64,000 nucleotides of DNA from Dromaius novaehollandiae (Eukaryota > Chordata > Aves > Casuariiformes > Dromaiidae): positions 9,801,619 to 9,865,618 of the forward strand of contig NC_088105.1 in NCBI RefSeq assembly GCF_036370855.1, given 5' to 3'. The notes under the pieces are model-generated. The model did not search any database and had not been told where the DNA came from. It saw nothing but the letters and a program-made list of their open reading frames with translations. The position numbers were made by a program, and so were the translations under genes. This document shows positions 12,601 through 24,600 of the stretch, in pieces. Numbering within the stretch: position 1 is the stretch's first letter; every line of letters begins with the position of its first letter.

Positions 12601-15600
12601 ATGTGTCAATTTGAGTTCCAGATCCGTTCCCTAGCACAGGTAAGGGAATGGAGCACATGTCTGCGAGGCAATGCCCTGGCCATATCCCCTGCAACGTCTT
12701 TACAGTAAGGGATCTCTATTTGTCAGACGGCCCCTCTTATTGCTCTCAAGTCAAGACAGGAAGAGGAGATTTTCACCCCATGCAAAGCTCTGCAGTCCTC
12801 ACTGCTCATCCCTGAGGATGTCACAGCCCTCTCCCTGCTCCCACTGAAACTGCACGTCCCTAAACAGAGAACACATCCCTGAGCTGCAGCATGTCCTGCT
12901 CATGAATCAAGGTGAAAAGAAGCTCTGAAGAGCCCCAGTGAAAAAGACGGCCTTTGAACCTTGATACTTGTCCCCCCATTTAGGATGGAGAAGGAGGAAG
13001 ACACCCCTGCAGACAAACCACAAAACAGACACCAGCTCCATTACAGCTCCCCAACCCACGGCAGCCAAGGTACAAGGCAGGCGGTGCCCCCCCCCGACAC
13101 ACTCCCCCCCCATCTCATCCTTACCTCCCATTCCCGGCACTGGGTTCGGAGCTGTACAAGCCAGTCAGGCTCCAGGGTCTGGTCCTGATCCGGCATCTCC
13201 AGCAGCAGCGGGTCAGAGAGCTTCAGCCGCTCGGCTAGCTGCAGAGCCAGGAAGAGGGAGGAGGGAAGCGGGGTTCTTCACTCACTTAACGTCTCGGCTC
13301 CGGAGATCGACACTCACAGCCAGGCACACAGGCCAGGGGCAAAACAGCACAAGAGCTGCACCTCCTCGTAATACAGATATACGAGTAACACCCACTTTTT
13401 ATGCAAGACTTATCACCTCTCCTGCATGACTGCTGAGAAGTGCTAGCCACAGACCAGGCCCCTCGTCCTCTGTGCCGTACGGAGAGCCTCCCACCGGGGG
13501 ATCTCAGAGGACTTCTCTACCACCCCTGCTGACAGGTACATCAAAGTACCATTATCCTCTTCATATTAGTGAGTCAGGAAACTATTATGAACTTCTTATA
13601 CTCCAACCAAATGAGCACTGCTATTCCCACTTGTCAGCTAGCCAGCCCAGAGCATAGATGGATTAACAGGACACCTCATCAAGAGCTCTAAAGCCAACCC
13701 AGACTCTCAGGTCTGTGCATGAGTCCTGCGCCTGCCCTGCGAAGGACAGGAGCTGGTGGGTTTTTGGCTATGGGCTGGGGTCCCTGAGCCCTCTTTCTTT
13801 GCCTAGTTTTGAGCAGGAAAGGCAGGGGCTGCACCCAAGCTTACTCGCTAGCCCCGGGGCCACCCTGCCTTTTAGCAGGGGTGCTACCTAACGCAGCTGG
13901 ACTGTGTCACTGCAGCTGAACCACTCCAGGAACAGAGATACCTGCCAGCCAGGCAAAGAGAAAGGGTCACTTCACGTTACCCCAGCAGCCTTTGCTCAAC
14001 ACTTTAAAACAAGCATTATCATCATTAACAACAGAAAATAACCAAAGAGTGGGAAGGACCTTTTGAGATTACCTGATTCATCTGCCTACTCTAAGAAGAT
14101 ATCCCATATGCCCACACCAGCCCTTATAGCTGCTTGTCTAACTGGTACCTACAAATCTCCACATAAGATTTCACAGCCTCCCGGGGCTGTCCTGATGCTT
14201 AGTGTCCTTAGAGCTAGAGAGTTTTTCCTAATATCTAAGTAAAATCTTTGCAGCAAATTAAGCCTCTTGCTCCCTCAGTAGCTGTGGGGAGCGGTCAGGC
14301 ACCAACCCCTTCAAAAACAGCCTTCTACATATTGGAGGATGGTTATCACATCCCCTCTCTACCTCCTTCCTCCCCTAGGATATCTTTCCTGGAGCTAATA
14401 ACCCCGAGGTCTTCAGAGGTCGTTCTTTCCTCAGTCTCTTATCATTCTTGCTCTTCTCTTCTGCACTTCTTCCAATTTGGCACTGTCTCAGAGTGCAGCA
14501 TCCCAAATGGGGCACAGTGCCCTAGCCAAGACCCCACAAGGCCCAAGCACAGCGGGTTATCACCTCCTTGTCTCTCACACGCTGCTCTCCCTCTTGGAGC
14601 CCAGAATAACATTGTAACATTGGCTTTTCTGTTTTTTTTAAAAAAAACAACAACCCCCCCCCCCCCCAGCATCCTGTTATGTTGCTGCTTTATATTTCTT
14701 CCATGTTCCACTATCTCCCCCAGGTCCTTCTCTGCAGTATTGCTACTGTATGTCGAATTTCTCCTGCAAGAGAAGGTCTGCGTCCCCAACCGCAGCCATC
14801 CAAAAGACATGGGGCTCCATCTACAGTAAACAGAGAGGGAGAAGCACTTCTGGGGCAATCTATCCCGTCTGTCTCAAGGTGGGATGAATGGCTCTCCAGA
14901 GAGCCATTGCCCCCAAGTCACTACAGCGACAGTCTGGCCAAATTGCTTAGACTAGGACCCAATTTTATGACAGCTGGCATGAGGGGAGGTGACTCTCACC
15001 CAAAACACATGGTTGATGCCAGCCCACTTCTTGAGATTTGCCACATTGGCTGTTTCTTATTCAAAATGTTTAAAAGCCTATTGTCTAAAACAGCCTAAAA
15101 TGCAGTCCCCGCCTCCAGGAGGTTACAGTGAGACACGACCAGCACGGCCAGTCCACCGGTGGGGACAGGAACCAGCTGACGTGAGCTGAGAGCACTTCTC
15201 CTGGGGTGACCGAGGCGGGTGCCAGGAGGCCACGCTACTCCAATCTGATGGACACCATCAGATCTCTTTGGAAACACACGTGTTCATTCTAAATCAATGG
15301 CAGGAAAGAGGAAATTATAAGCATGATTACTCCTAAACGGGGGGAATGTTTAATCCAAAAGCTAATATGCACTTTGATCCAATATTAATGAACCAACACC
15401 TGGCTGTATATCGTCCCCAGCTTCAAAAGAGGGGAAGTCTTAATCAAACACTAATGTGTATCATAATTTGTAACACAGTCTAAAACATCAAAGACAAGAG
15501 TGTCTATGAATGCACTAGTTTTTCAGATGAAAGTGTTTTCTCCCAGGAGAAGCATTATCCCCAGCAGAACCGCAGATCTGAGAGGCTGTTAGAGCAAATA

Positions 15601-18600
15601 GGTTTCTACGAGGGGGTCGGGGGGCTGTGAGTGCAGCACAGTGTTACATAACACCAAGTTTCAGGCCAGACTATTGGGCATTTTTTGCAGCCCGTTTTGG
15701 GCAGGCATCTCCGCAACGCTCCTCCTTCCTCTTCATTCTGGGGCACCGCCAGCCCGCACAGCTGCTGCTCTGTTCCCCGCAGAGGCCGGCTTTGGACAGC
15801 CTTGGCACTGCCCAGCTCCAGGGGAGGACAGAAACCAACGCCAGTGCTAAAAACCTGGGACACGCTCCTACCCACTGGCACCCCGAGAGAGCATCCTGGC
15901 AGGCCAATGCCATCCTGGGATGAGGTACTAGAGAGGAAGTATCAAACCCATAGGTTTAGCTTCTTAAATCTGTGCCATTTATAAGTTCAAAAAACACTTT
16001 AGAAAAAAAAAACCTTTGTCTGCAAACACCTCATCCTGTTTGACCAGCGACATAATTCCCTTCCTACCACAAAAGGCTGGGGCACCGGAGCTAGCTACTG
16101 CTGCGTTTCTCTGTGGCCCCGGGAAGGGCAGCACAGCTCTCGCTCAGGCAGACGCTGTCCCGACAGAGAGCTGCCGTGTGCAGATCCTGAAGGTCTTGGC
16201 ATCACCTGGCTGTGCACACATCAGCCAGCAAACCTTCAGGACTGCTGAGCACCTCCACCCACGGGAAACTGAAAAAAGCTTCCCACTAGAAGGTCAGAAA
16301 TCAGTGCCATCCCACCAAGGTGGCATACAAGCATCTCTAGCAGCCTGCATGTGAAACCTGGCGTCGGCAGGTCCCTGATGGTCCCCCCACCAGGGCCAGG
16401 GAAACCCATGGGATACCCCTCGTGGGGCTACAGGGCAGCATGACACAAGACTCACCTCCACCACTTGTCTGGCCAGCATGGGGTGACTGGCCGGTCCCTG
16501 GCCCAGGAGCACAGTGGCGATCTTCTCGCAGTAATGCAAGGCCTGGGCTGGCAGCCCGTAGTCCGCCAGGCGAGAGGCATAGATGAGCTTGTACACCTCA
16601 GGGAAGGGAAGGGAAGAAAAATGGCCGTAGAGTGGGAAGTTGAGTGAGGAGAGGCCCATGCCCTCATGTCACGGCACGAGGAGTACAGTTTGCAGGCCGC
16701 ATGCCCATTAAGCTCTCTTAGGACCAAGCAGCAGCAGATCATCTTAGTGTGACTCAAACTACTCCAGGTCACAGGTCCTACCAGCAAGAGGTCATTGCTA
16801 ATTTGGGACCCCCACCCCCTGCCTTGTCCCTGCACAGCCTGGCCGTGCTCCCCGTGGCGCCAGGCCTGCGCCGTGCTGGCAGATCAGCAGCAAGGAAGGA
16901 CTCCAGCCACAACTTTCATTTATCTACCCAATTTGTGCAGTGCCCAAGGCAGCAGCAGCTGGGTGCTGATTTACAGTATGAAAAGCCTATCAATTACCCA
17001 GGACTATTACAGAACAGGAGGGGAGCTAGACCCAGGCTAACACAGACCAAACACAGATGGCACCAAGCCCCACAGGCTGCCCTGGCTCAGGCTCCCACGA
17101 GCTGTGACGAGGATTTGAAAGCCCTGCCTTGGAGAAACCCGTGCTGAGCCCAGCGGGCAGAGCAGCTCCTGTGGCCGAATGAGGGAAAAAGCCTCAAAGG
17201 GCACCGGAGAACAGCCCCGGTCCAGCTGGAGCACTTGCAGCTCAGCTTTAGGAGGGCTGGTGGGATGTATCTGACAGGGATTTTTTAGGGCAGGTCTGAG
17301 CTGCTGTTGACCACACTTGCAAGTCTCTGCTACCTGGAAGGAGAGAAGGCAGGCTTTGGGCTGTCGTAGCTGCTGGCAGTACTCAAAGATTTCCATGCGC
17401 TGGATAATTTCCGTCCTGGCAAACTGGGCAAACACCTGACTGCAAAGGAGAAGGGAAAGGGCAGTTCAGGGAGCGGAGCAGAGATCTCCTTCCGAAACAG
17501 CCCAGTACGCAGGTCCGTTGCTCCTCTACACTGCCAACTTGGAGCAAGCTGAAGAGGCCCAGAGCAAAATCAGGTCAAGAGCAGTAAAATTCCATGATTT
17601 TACTTGACAGAATTTTACTTTTCCCTTGCCAGAGGGGAAACATGACTTCTCCATGAGGCCAGAGCATGAAAAAGCACCAGAAGAAAGCAAAGAACCTGCA
17701 ATATTCCTGCACTTGCTGGGAATTCAAAGCAGTAGTGGGTAGAGAGATTTTCTTCCTCAAATAAGACTTTTGTTTGAGGGACTCCGACTTTTTGGAATCT
17801 GCCAGCCCATTTTGGGGAACAATTTCAGATCATAGGGATAGGAAGAAGGCAGGAGACAACCCGGAAAAGCAGCTGGAAGTACCCGCAGGGCACTGCCTGC
17901 CTGCGTTTTCTCACCGGTGACTGCTGCCCAGCAAAGCCATGCGGTCCGTTTTCTCTCCAAAGTAACCGAAAGGAATATCTGCCATCAGGTAGCAGAAATG
18001 AGCTGCTTCTGTTAATCCCCTGCCAGCTGGATGGGGAAGGAGAGAAGAAAAAAGAAAAAAGGAATGCTAGCCCTGAGAGACAGACCTCTCTGCAGTCAGT
18101 GTTGCTCTGAAGGCAACCAAGCTCACATTAAAAAAAAATCCCCCCTGCCCCCAAAAGACACCCTAACCAAATAGTCCCATTTTTCTTCTCTGCCCATTCA
18201 GACCGCTAAACCTCCCTTCTCCCTGTTTTTTTCTTTCTTTTCTCAGATCGTTATTTTCTGTGCTTAAGGCAGGGGGGCTGGTTCAGTGTTGGGACCAGGG
18301 CAGCTCTACCAGGGCACATCTCCAGTTTCACTTCTCTGGGAGGTTGTCATCAGCCTGAAACCCACTGAGGGTCTCTACCACCAGTGCTAAAACTGGCACC
18401 CAGAGCAAGCCTCGGTCCCCATGGTCACATGTGCCACCTGTGCCCCAGCCACTCCAGGTGTCACCAGGAGAGCAACTAACGGATGACATCCTCTCCCCTG
18501 GAAAGGGGCACACAGGAGCAGCCGTGGGCACAGCAGGGCTGCGAGTCAGCCTCCGAATGAAGCCTCGGCTCACCCAGAGTGTCTCCCATGGTGACAGTGG

Positions 18601-21600
18601 CGCGGTGGTTCAGCTCCGTGTCTCCAACCTTGTTGGACAGCATCACAGCCAGGTGGGGCCGCCAGTCTCCCCACTTGGCATCCCCACAGCACTGGGAGGG
18701 AGACAACGAGGGAGACAAAGAGGAGCTGAGCCCGACGGCAAGGGCTGCCTGCTGTGCAGCAAAAGGGGCTCCACGCCGCACAGCTCCCCACGACACCCTT
18801 CTCACGGGGTTTTCTTGCACCATGCGACACAGGCGTCAGAGCATCAAAGTGTAAGAACATCGCAGCATGAGGATGGGAGTTTCCCCCAGCCGGCAGCAAC
18901 CCGGAGGGCACTGCTGGGGGATCAAGGCTCTCATTCACATACCTGCGCTGCTTGGGGAACCCTTCCCGACATGAGCTGGAAGAGGGTCTGCAGCGGGTCA
19001 TTGGCAGCCAGCGTGTTGGTGAACCTGCAGGGATGCAGCAGAGACAGCTGCTGTACTGTGATCCCAGCACGAGAGCCCAAGTCCCCATTCATCCTCAATG
19101 CAGTTGAACGCATCTCAAACTCCCCAGGAACGCCATCCTCTGGGGGCTTCAACTCATTGGTGAGGGCAAGGCAGAAAGGAAAGCAAACCCCACAAGGCTG
19201 GTTATCTCTTACCTCCACAGCCAGCAAATTTCAGGGACAATGCTGGATAATACCTCCTTAAAAGGATACTGGTTTGCAAGACAGTTCCTGCTTAACTCTC
19301 CCAGAAAGGATCAACCCAATTCAGACTGAGTATATTCAGTCCAGCAGAAAACGTCCACACGGGCAGTTCACTGGGAATCGTTTTGCCAGCCGAGGTGCTG
19401 TGGTCCAGCCTAGGCCAGGCTGGGTCCTGGCTAAGTGGGCTGGACCCCTGCCTCAACTGCTGGCTTTGCCGATCTTGTTGATCTCTGCAGCTAGAGCAGA
19501 GCAGAGGATTCAGAGCGAATCCACCCCATATCTCCAGGGAATGGCTTTACTTTCGTTTCCTTTCTTCCTGCCTGGCAGGAAGCCCAAAAGATTCAGGCCC
19601 ATCCAGATGGATGATCCCTCCCTGCTCTGGCCAATAGGAAAAATAACACCAGACTGGAAGAGTCTGATGGAAATTAGTGCTCTTTTTGCAGTGCAGCGGG
19701 GCTGAGGGCACCCAAGAGGATATGTGTTCAGCAACATCAGTCACAGCAAGGGTTCCCAGGCATCACACCTTGCTTTTACCTCTCCAGCTTACCCGGTGAG
19801 CACCCAGCTGTAGGTCCGAGGGTCCATCTTGCTGGAGAGGAAGAGGGCATGGCCCCACAGCTGGTTTCTCATGGCCCAGTCCAGCGCTTCCTGCAGCCAA
19901 GGTGGGGAGGAAAAGGCATTTGCACAAACTCCACTCCCCTGCCCTTCTCCGTTGCAAGGGGAACATCTGCTCATCCAGCTCACACTGGCTCTGTAGCCTA
20001 TTTCTGCTGGAGTTTCCCTTTCTAAGGAGGGTTTCCTGGGGCATCTTTAGCTCCCCTCATGGCTGGGCAATGTGAGGAATGAACTGATTCTTTCCGGGGT
20101 CTCTGCTTCTTCCCTCTGCAGGCTTGGGGCTTACAGAAGAGCACTGGTGACTACACTGGGTTTACCCAAACCCCTCAAAAACAACAACAACAAGGCCACC
20201 CCCTCAAAAACAACAACAAGGCCAACACTACATCTGGTCTTCACTTGGGCCCCCATCCCAGTTCTCAAAAGTGGGAAACTTCTGCCATAAACGCTGTAGT
20301 ACGAACACACCATAAAGGCACACCACAAACACACAAGGCACTTCTTGACTCTCCTTCCCTTTAAAGCCTTACCAAAGAGGCCAAAGGGGCTTAGAAAGAA
20401 TCATCCCTATATTCTAGATCCCACTCACCACTTACTTTCTTTCTGCCATAGTAGAGGAGTTTGGTGAACTTCTCCACTGTCTGTGCCAGTGTCTCCACAA
20501 TGGGAGGGACCTCCCCTGTAAGGAGGTCCACTGTCCCCGGCCCATGCGCCCGCCACTCATCGTCCGACAGGTTGATCAAATTAGCCACAGGGTTTTGCCT
20601 CTTGTACTTCTCCAGGCGCTTGCAGTCTTGCATCAAAAGCTCAGCTGTGTCCGAGCCCACCATGGACTGCAACAGGGAAGGGGAGGAACGAGGCACGTGG
20701 AGGCTGCCCTTGGAGCCATGACTGAGAACACTTCTAGTCCAACACCCAGCCTCAGGGGATGACATCTGTCATCAGGAGCAGCACCCATCTGCTCCTGCTC
20801 AAACTGCCCCTGGGCAGGGAGATCACAAGCTCTTATCCTTGTCCTAACAGGTATCCCCAGCAAGACTAGCCTCAGCCACCAGCATGAAGCATCTGGGGGC
20901 AAAGGAGTCAGCACAGCCAGCATGACCTTCACAGCACCACCCAGACTGAAGATGTTATCCACCCACTTCTGACAAGAGATCACAGATTAGACTGGGTAGG
21001 TTTCATTGGATTAAGAGATTAATCTCCTTCAAGGCATAGGTACTGACTCTGAAATGAAGGTGGCACCAGTCCCTTTCAGAGCTGCTATTACCCAGTGACG
21101 TTGGTATTTCACAAGGATGAAAAGCAACCCAATAGAACAATCTTCTTCAAATGCTCTGGGCAGTACCAAAGCGGTTGATGGTACTGTGGGAATGGGATAC
21201 ATTTAAGATGCACTCCCCCAAAACAGCAACTGGCTCAAGAGGCATAGAAGTGGCATATAGCTGACCTGACTCCAAAGATTAAAAGGGTCAACACCTTCCA
21301 CTGGACACCTACCCCATTCTGCCGGCAGAGGAGGACCAGGAGCTTCCAGAGAAGAGCTGAATCTCTGCCTCTCTGTGTTGAGAGATCACAGCTTGTGGCT
21401 ATCTTGTGCTGGCAAAACGTCATCACATCCACCTTGTGCAGATCTTCCCTGCAGCAGCAAAGAAAAGGATCAAAAGAAACCCAAGCAAATGTAAGCTTGG
21501 ATACCATTAAGAATCAAAGGGTTCCCAGGTTTGCTGACAAGCACTCCAGGGATTTAAAGAAGAGATGGAGGAGGGACGATCCTCAATGACCACACGTTCA

Positions 21601-24600
21601 CATGGTCAATGTGTGTCAATGACGACATACTGCATTGATCACACTCAGCTCAAAAGCTTACAAGGTTGGTCATTATTATGACTTTTTGCAGTGTCCGTGT
21701 TTCAAGGGTGTAGAAGGCACGTCAAATCCTTTCTCTGCCCTCCTGATAATATTTTCATCCATCCGTCTGCAAAGAACCTCAGTTTTGCTTAGCAGCAAAG
21801 CTGTTACAGCCATGACTGACTAACGCTGTAAGAGCAGGTGTGCATGAAGGCAGTATCTTTTATTTGATTAACATAGCACAGGGAGAATGACATGTCTGTG
21901 ACCGCATAAACCCACCTGGTTTGAAGCAGAAACCTGTAAGTTGTGTGCAGGCTGGGCACAACTGCCCTGCATCTTGCAATAAAAAGTTAAACAACTGGAA
22001 AGAAAAGGTAGCTGTGGGACAAAAGGAAGAGTAGCAGGGAGAAAGATGCTGATCTTGACTCAATCACACCAACACGTTATTTGGACTCTAACACTCGCAA
22101 AGTCCCCTTTGGCAGAATTGCTAGTCTCCAGCTCCTCAGACTTCTACCCAGCTTCTGAGCTTGCTCAAATCTTTTGTGAGTGCACAGTTTTCCTTCTTCT
22201 ACACACTACTACTCTTCCTCTGCTTTGGTTTTGAGTAACCACAGTCACTCATATGGTTTACTGGTATAGCCAGTATATTGTACTGGTGTAACTGGTATAA
22301 TATTCTTCGCACACACAAAAAATAAAAACTGCTACACTCCAAAACAATCTACATCTCAGGAAAGGGGACAGGCTCCCAGTATGAGCCTATATCTAGCCTT
22401 TGCACATGTCCTTATCTCCCAAAACTACAGGGACCCCAAAAGAGGAACCTGAAGTCTGTCCTGGACTCCTCTCTTGGCCCTCCTCAGCCAGCTGCCCTGG
22501 ACCACAGCCCAGGCAGTGCCCGCACCCCAGAGAGGGAACAGATCTTGGGTCCCGTGGGGGAGGCATACCTGGCCAGGGGCCCTGGGAAGGCTTGCAGCTC
22601 CTCCTGCTCTTTCGTGCCACGAAGGAGCACCTAAAAAGCAAGAGCAAACTCAGCAGCTGGACTGCTTCAGCAGTCAGGCCAGGCCCTGGCTGAACTGGCA
22701 GAAAGTTACAGTGCCTTGGCAAAGGGTTTGATGGTGCTAGCGAAACCTCTTTGTGTGCTATCTTAAACTACCCACAGAGCATAGGCACTAAAACATCACA
22801 AGAACCCCAGTGATGTGATCCAAGAAATAAATACCTCCTGAGACGGCATCTGCCTCCTTGGGGAGGCGAAAGAGGATAGAGGCAAATGCTTGGCTGACTT
22901 GTGCCTGCTCTGGGTATGGATATGGCCTGTGTATCAGAGCACTTCAGAAAGGTGAGCAGATTTGTCCTTCAGCGAGCTACCGACCAGCATTCTCCAGTAC
23001 TGGGAGGGGTTTAGTGTGAACAGGTTATGAGCAATACCTGAGGATTATGGAGTTGTAGGAGCAGGGTGCAGGGGACATCAAGGCTGAAAGCAACAGCCAG
23101 GGAGACTGGTACAACACAGACTGGGGAGGCCACGAGGGCTGGAGAAGAGACTGTAGTGGGAGATGGGAAGGTGACTAGGGAGGTTGTTTTGGCAACAAAC
23201 GATGTGTGCATCCCCCGAGGCAGAAGGGTCCATCTCAGCAAAGTGAGACACGGCCACCTCAGGGGCTGTGGTGTACCTCCAAGCTGTGCAGCTCCACATG
23301 GGCTGGCTCCCCCTCCGCAGGGAAGTGGGGGCACACCAGCACCAGCTGCCCTCCGGCTCCAAAGCACACCGGCACGTGCGGCAACGGGAACTTCTGGGGT
23401 GCCACCGGGGCTGGGGTGGATGCTGAAGCCCTCCCTGCATGACACGGAGGCACAGGCCACAGTGAGTCCTCTTACCATGGCCCCACACCACCTCTGCTGC
23501 AGATGACACGACCCAGGTACCAGCCTGTCCTGCGCCTACACAGCCCTCCACTGCCTGGGACTGTCCGCACAAGGACGGTCCCCTAAAGCAGATGGCAAAT
23601 ATGTGGCACCTTCCTGCACCCACGGACCAAGTAGAGCCACCCAGGTATGCACCAGGTCCTTGGTCATGCCTTGCACCCGCACCCTTCTCAAAGCAAGGGC
23701 ACCTGTCCTCCAAGACCTGCACACTAGAACAGCTGCAGCCAGCTGAGTGATGCGATAGTAAATCTCGGGGTCAGGAGACACTGGCCATTTACTCAGGCCC
23801 CGTTAGCACTTTGTCCTAGGGCCCCGTCTCATCTCACCTGCTTGCACTGGGCTCCAAGTCTCTGCCGGCACCAGGCTGTAGTGGTCAGCACCATCGTGGA
23901 TGTACTGGCTGAGCTCGTAGCTGCTGGAGCTGAGCCCTGACTCGCGGTACTGCAGGAGCAGGCTGGGCTGGCCGGAGGCAGGAGGCTGTGGGGAAAGAGG
24001 GAAGCACGAGGGTGAAGGGCCTGCATGAGGAGGAAGGGAGAAAATGCTTCATTTCAGGGAAACAGGCCCAAATGGTCCATCTGCCTTTACCTAGCGAGGC
24101 AGCTGCCCAGCAGGACCCAAGTAGCATACACCACAGCAAAGGCTATCCCCATCTGACCAGTTCAAGCACGTTAGCATCTTAGGCTCATTGCAGTACATAC
24201 CCTGGTCATACCAATGGCTCTTAAAATAATTAGCCGTAAATCCAGCCCGGTAGCTTTCCTAGCCCTTACCAGGGTCCCCAACACAGCCTGTCCGTGGGAA
24301 TCACTGAAAGCATTGGCTAAGAGCAAAACCACCCAGAGAGCAGCTCCGGTTTGATCTCTTGATCTGCTCTTTTGCAGAGCACAGCAATCGGGACGCAAGC
24401 GTGAAGGAGCAGGCCTGTCACACGTGACAGCCGTTCCCTTCCTTTGGGCAGCGGTGACAAGGTGTCGCACAGTGCAAGGAGGACGCGGGAGGGGAAGAGA
24501 AAAAGCGGCAGACGTCGCTTGACAGGGAGAAAAGCAACCCACGGAGCCAGGCTTTCTGTCCAGTGCTTGGCACCGTGCAGGAGGGAGATGCAGCCAGGTG

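Noticed and set aside
18431-19261. 276-codon plus-strand ORF
   Set aside because: It lies opposite SEC16B exons 11 and 12, whose protein matches the family over their full length. The plus-strand frame is a shadow.
22245-22310. Imperfect repeats of ACTGGTATA suggesting a transposon end
   Set aside because: No paired inverted terminal repeat, target-site duplication or transposase remnant was seen nearby.
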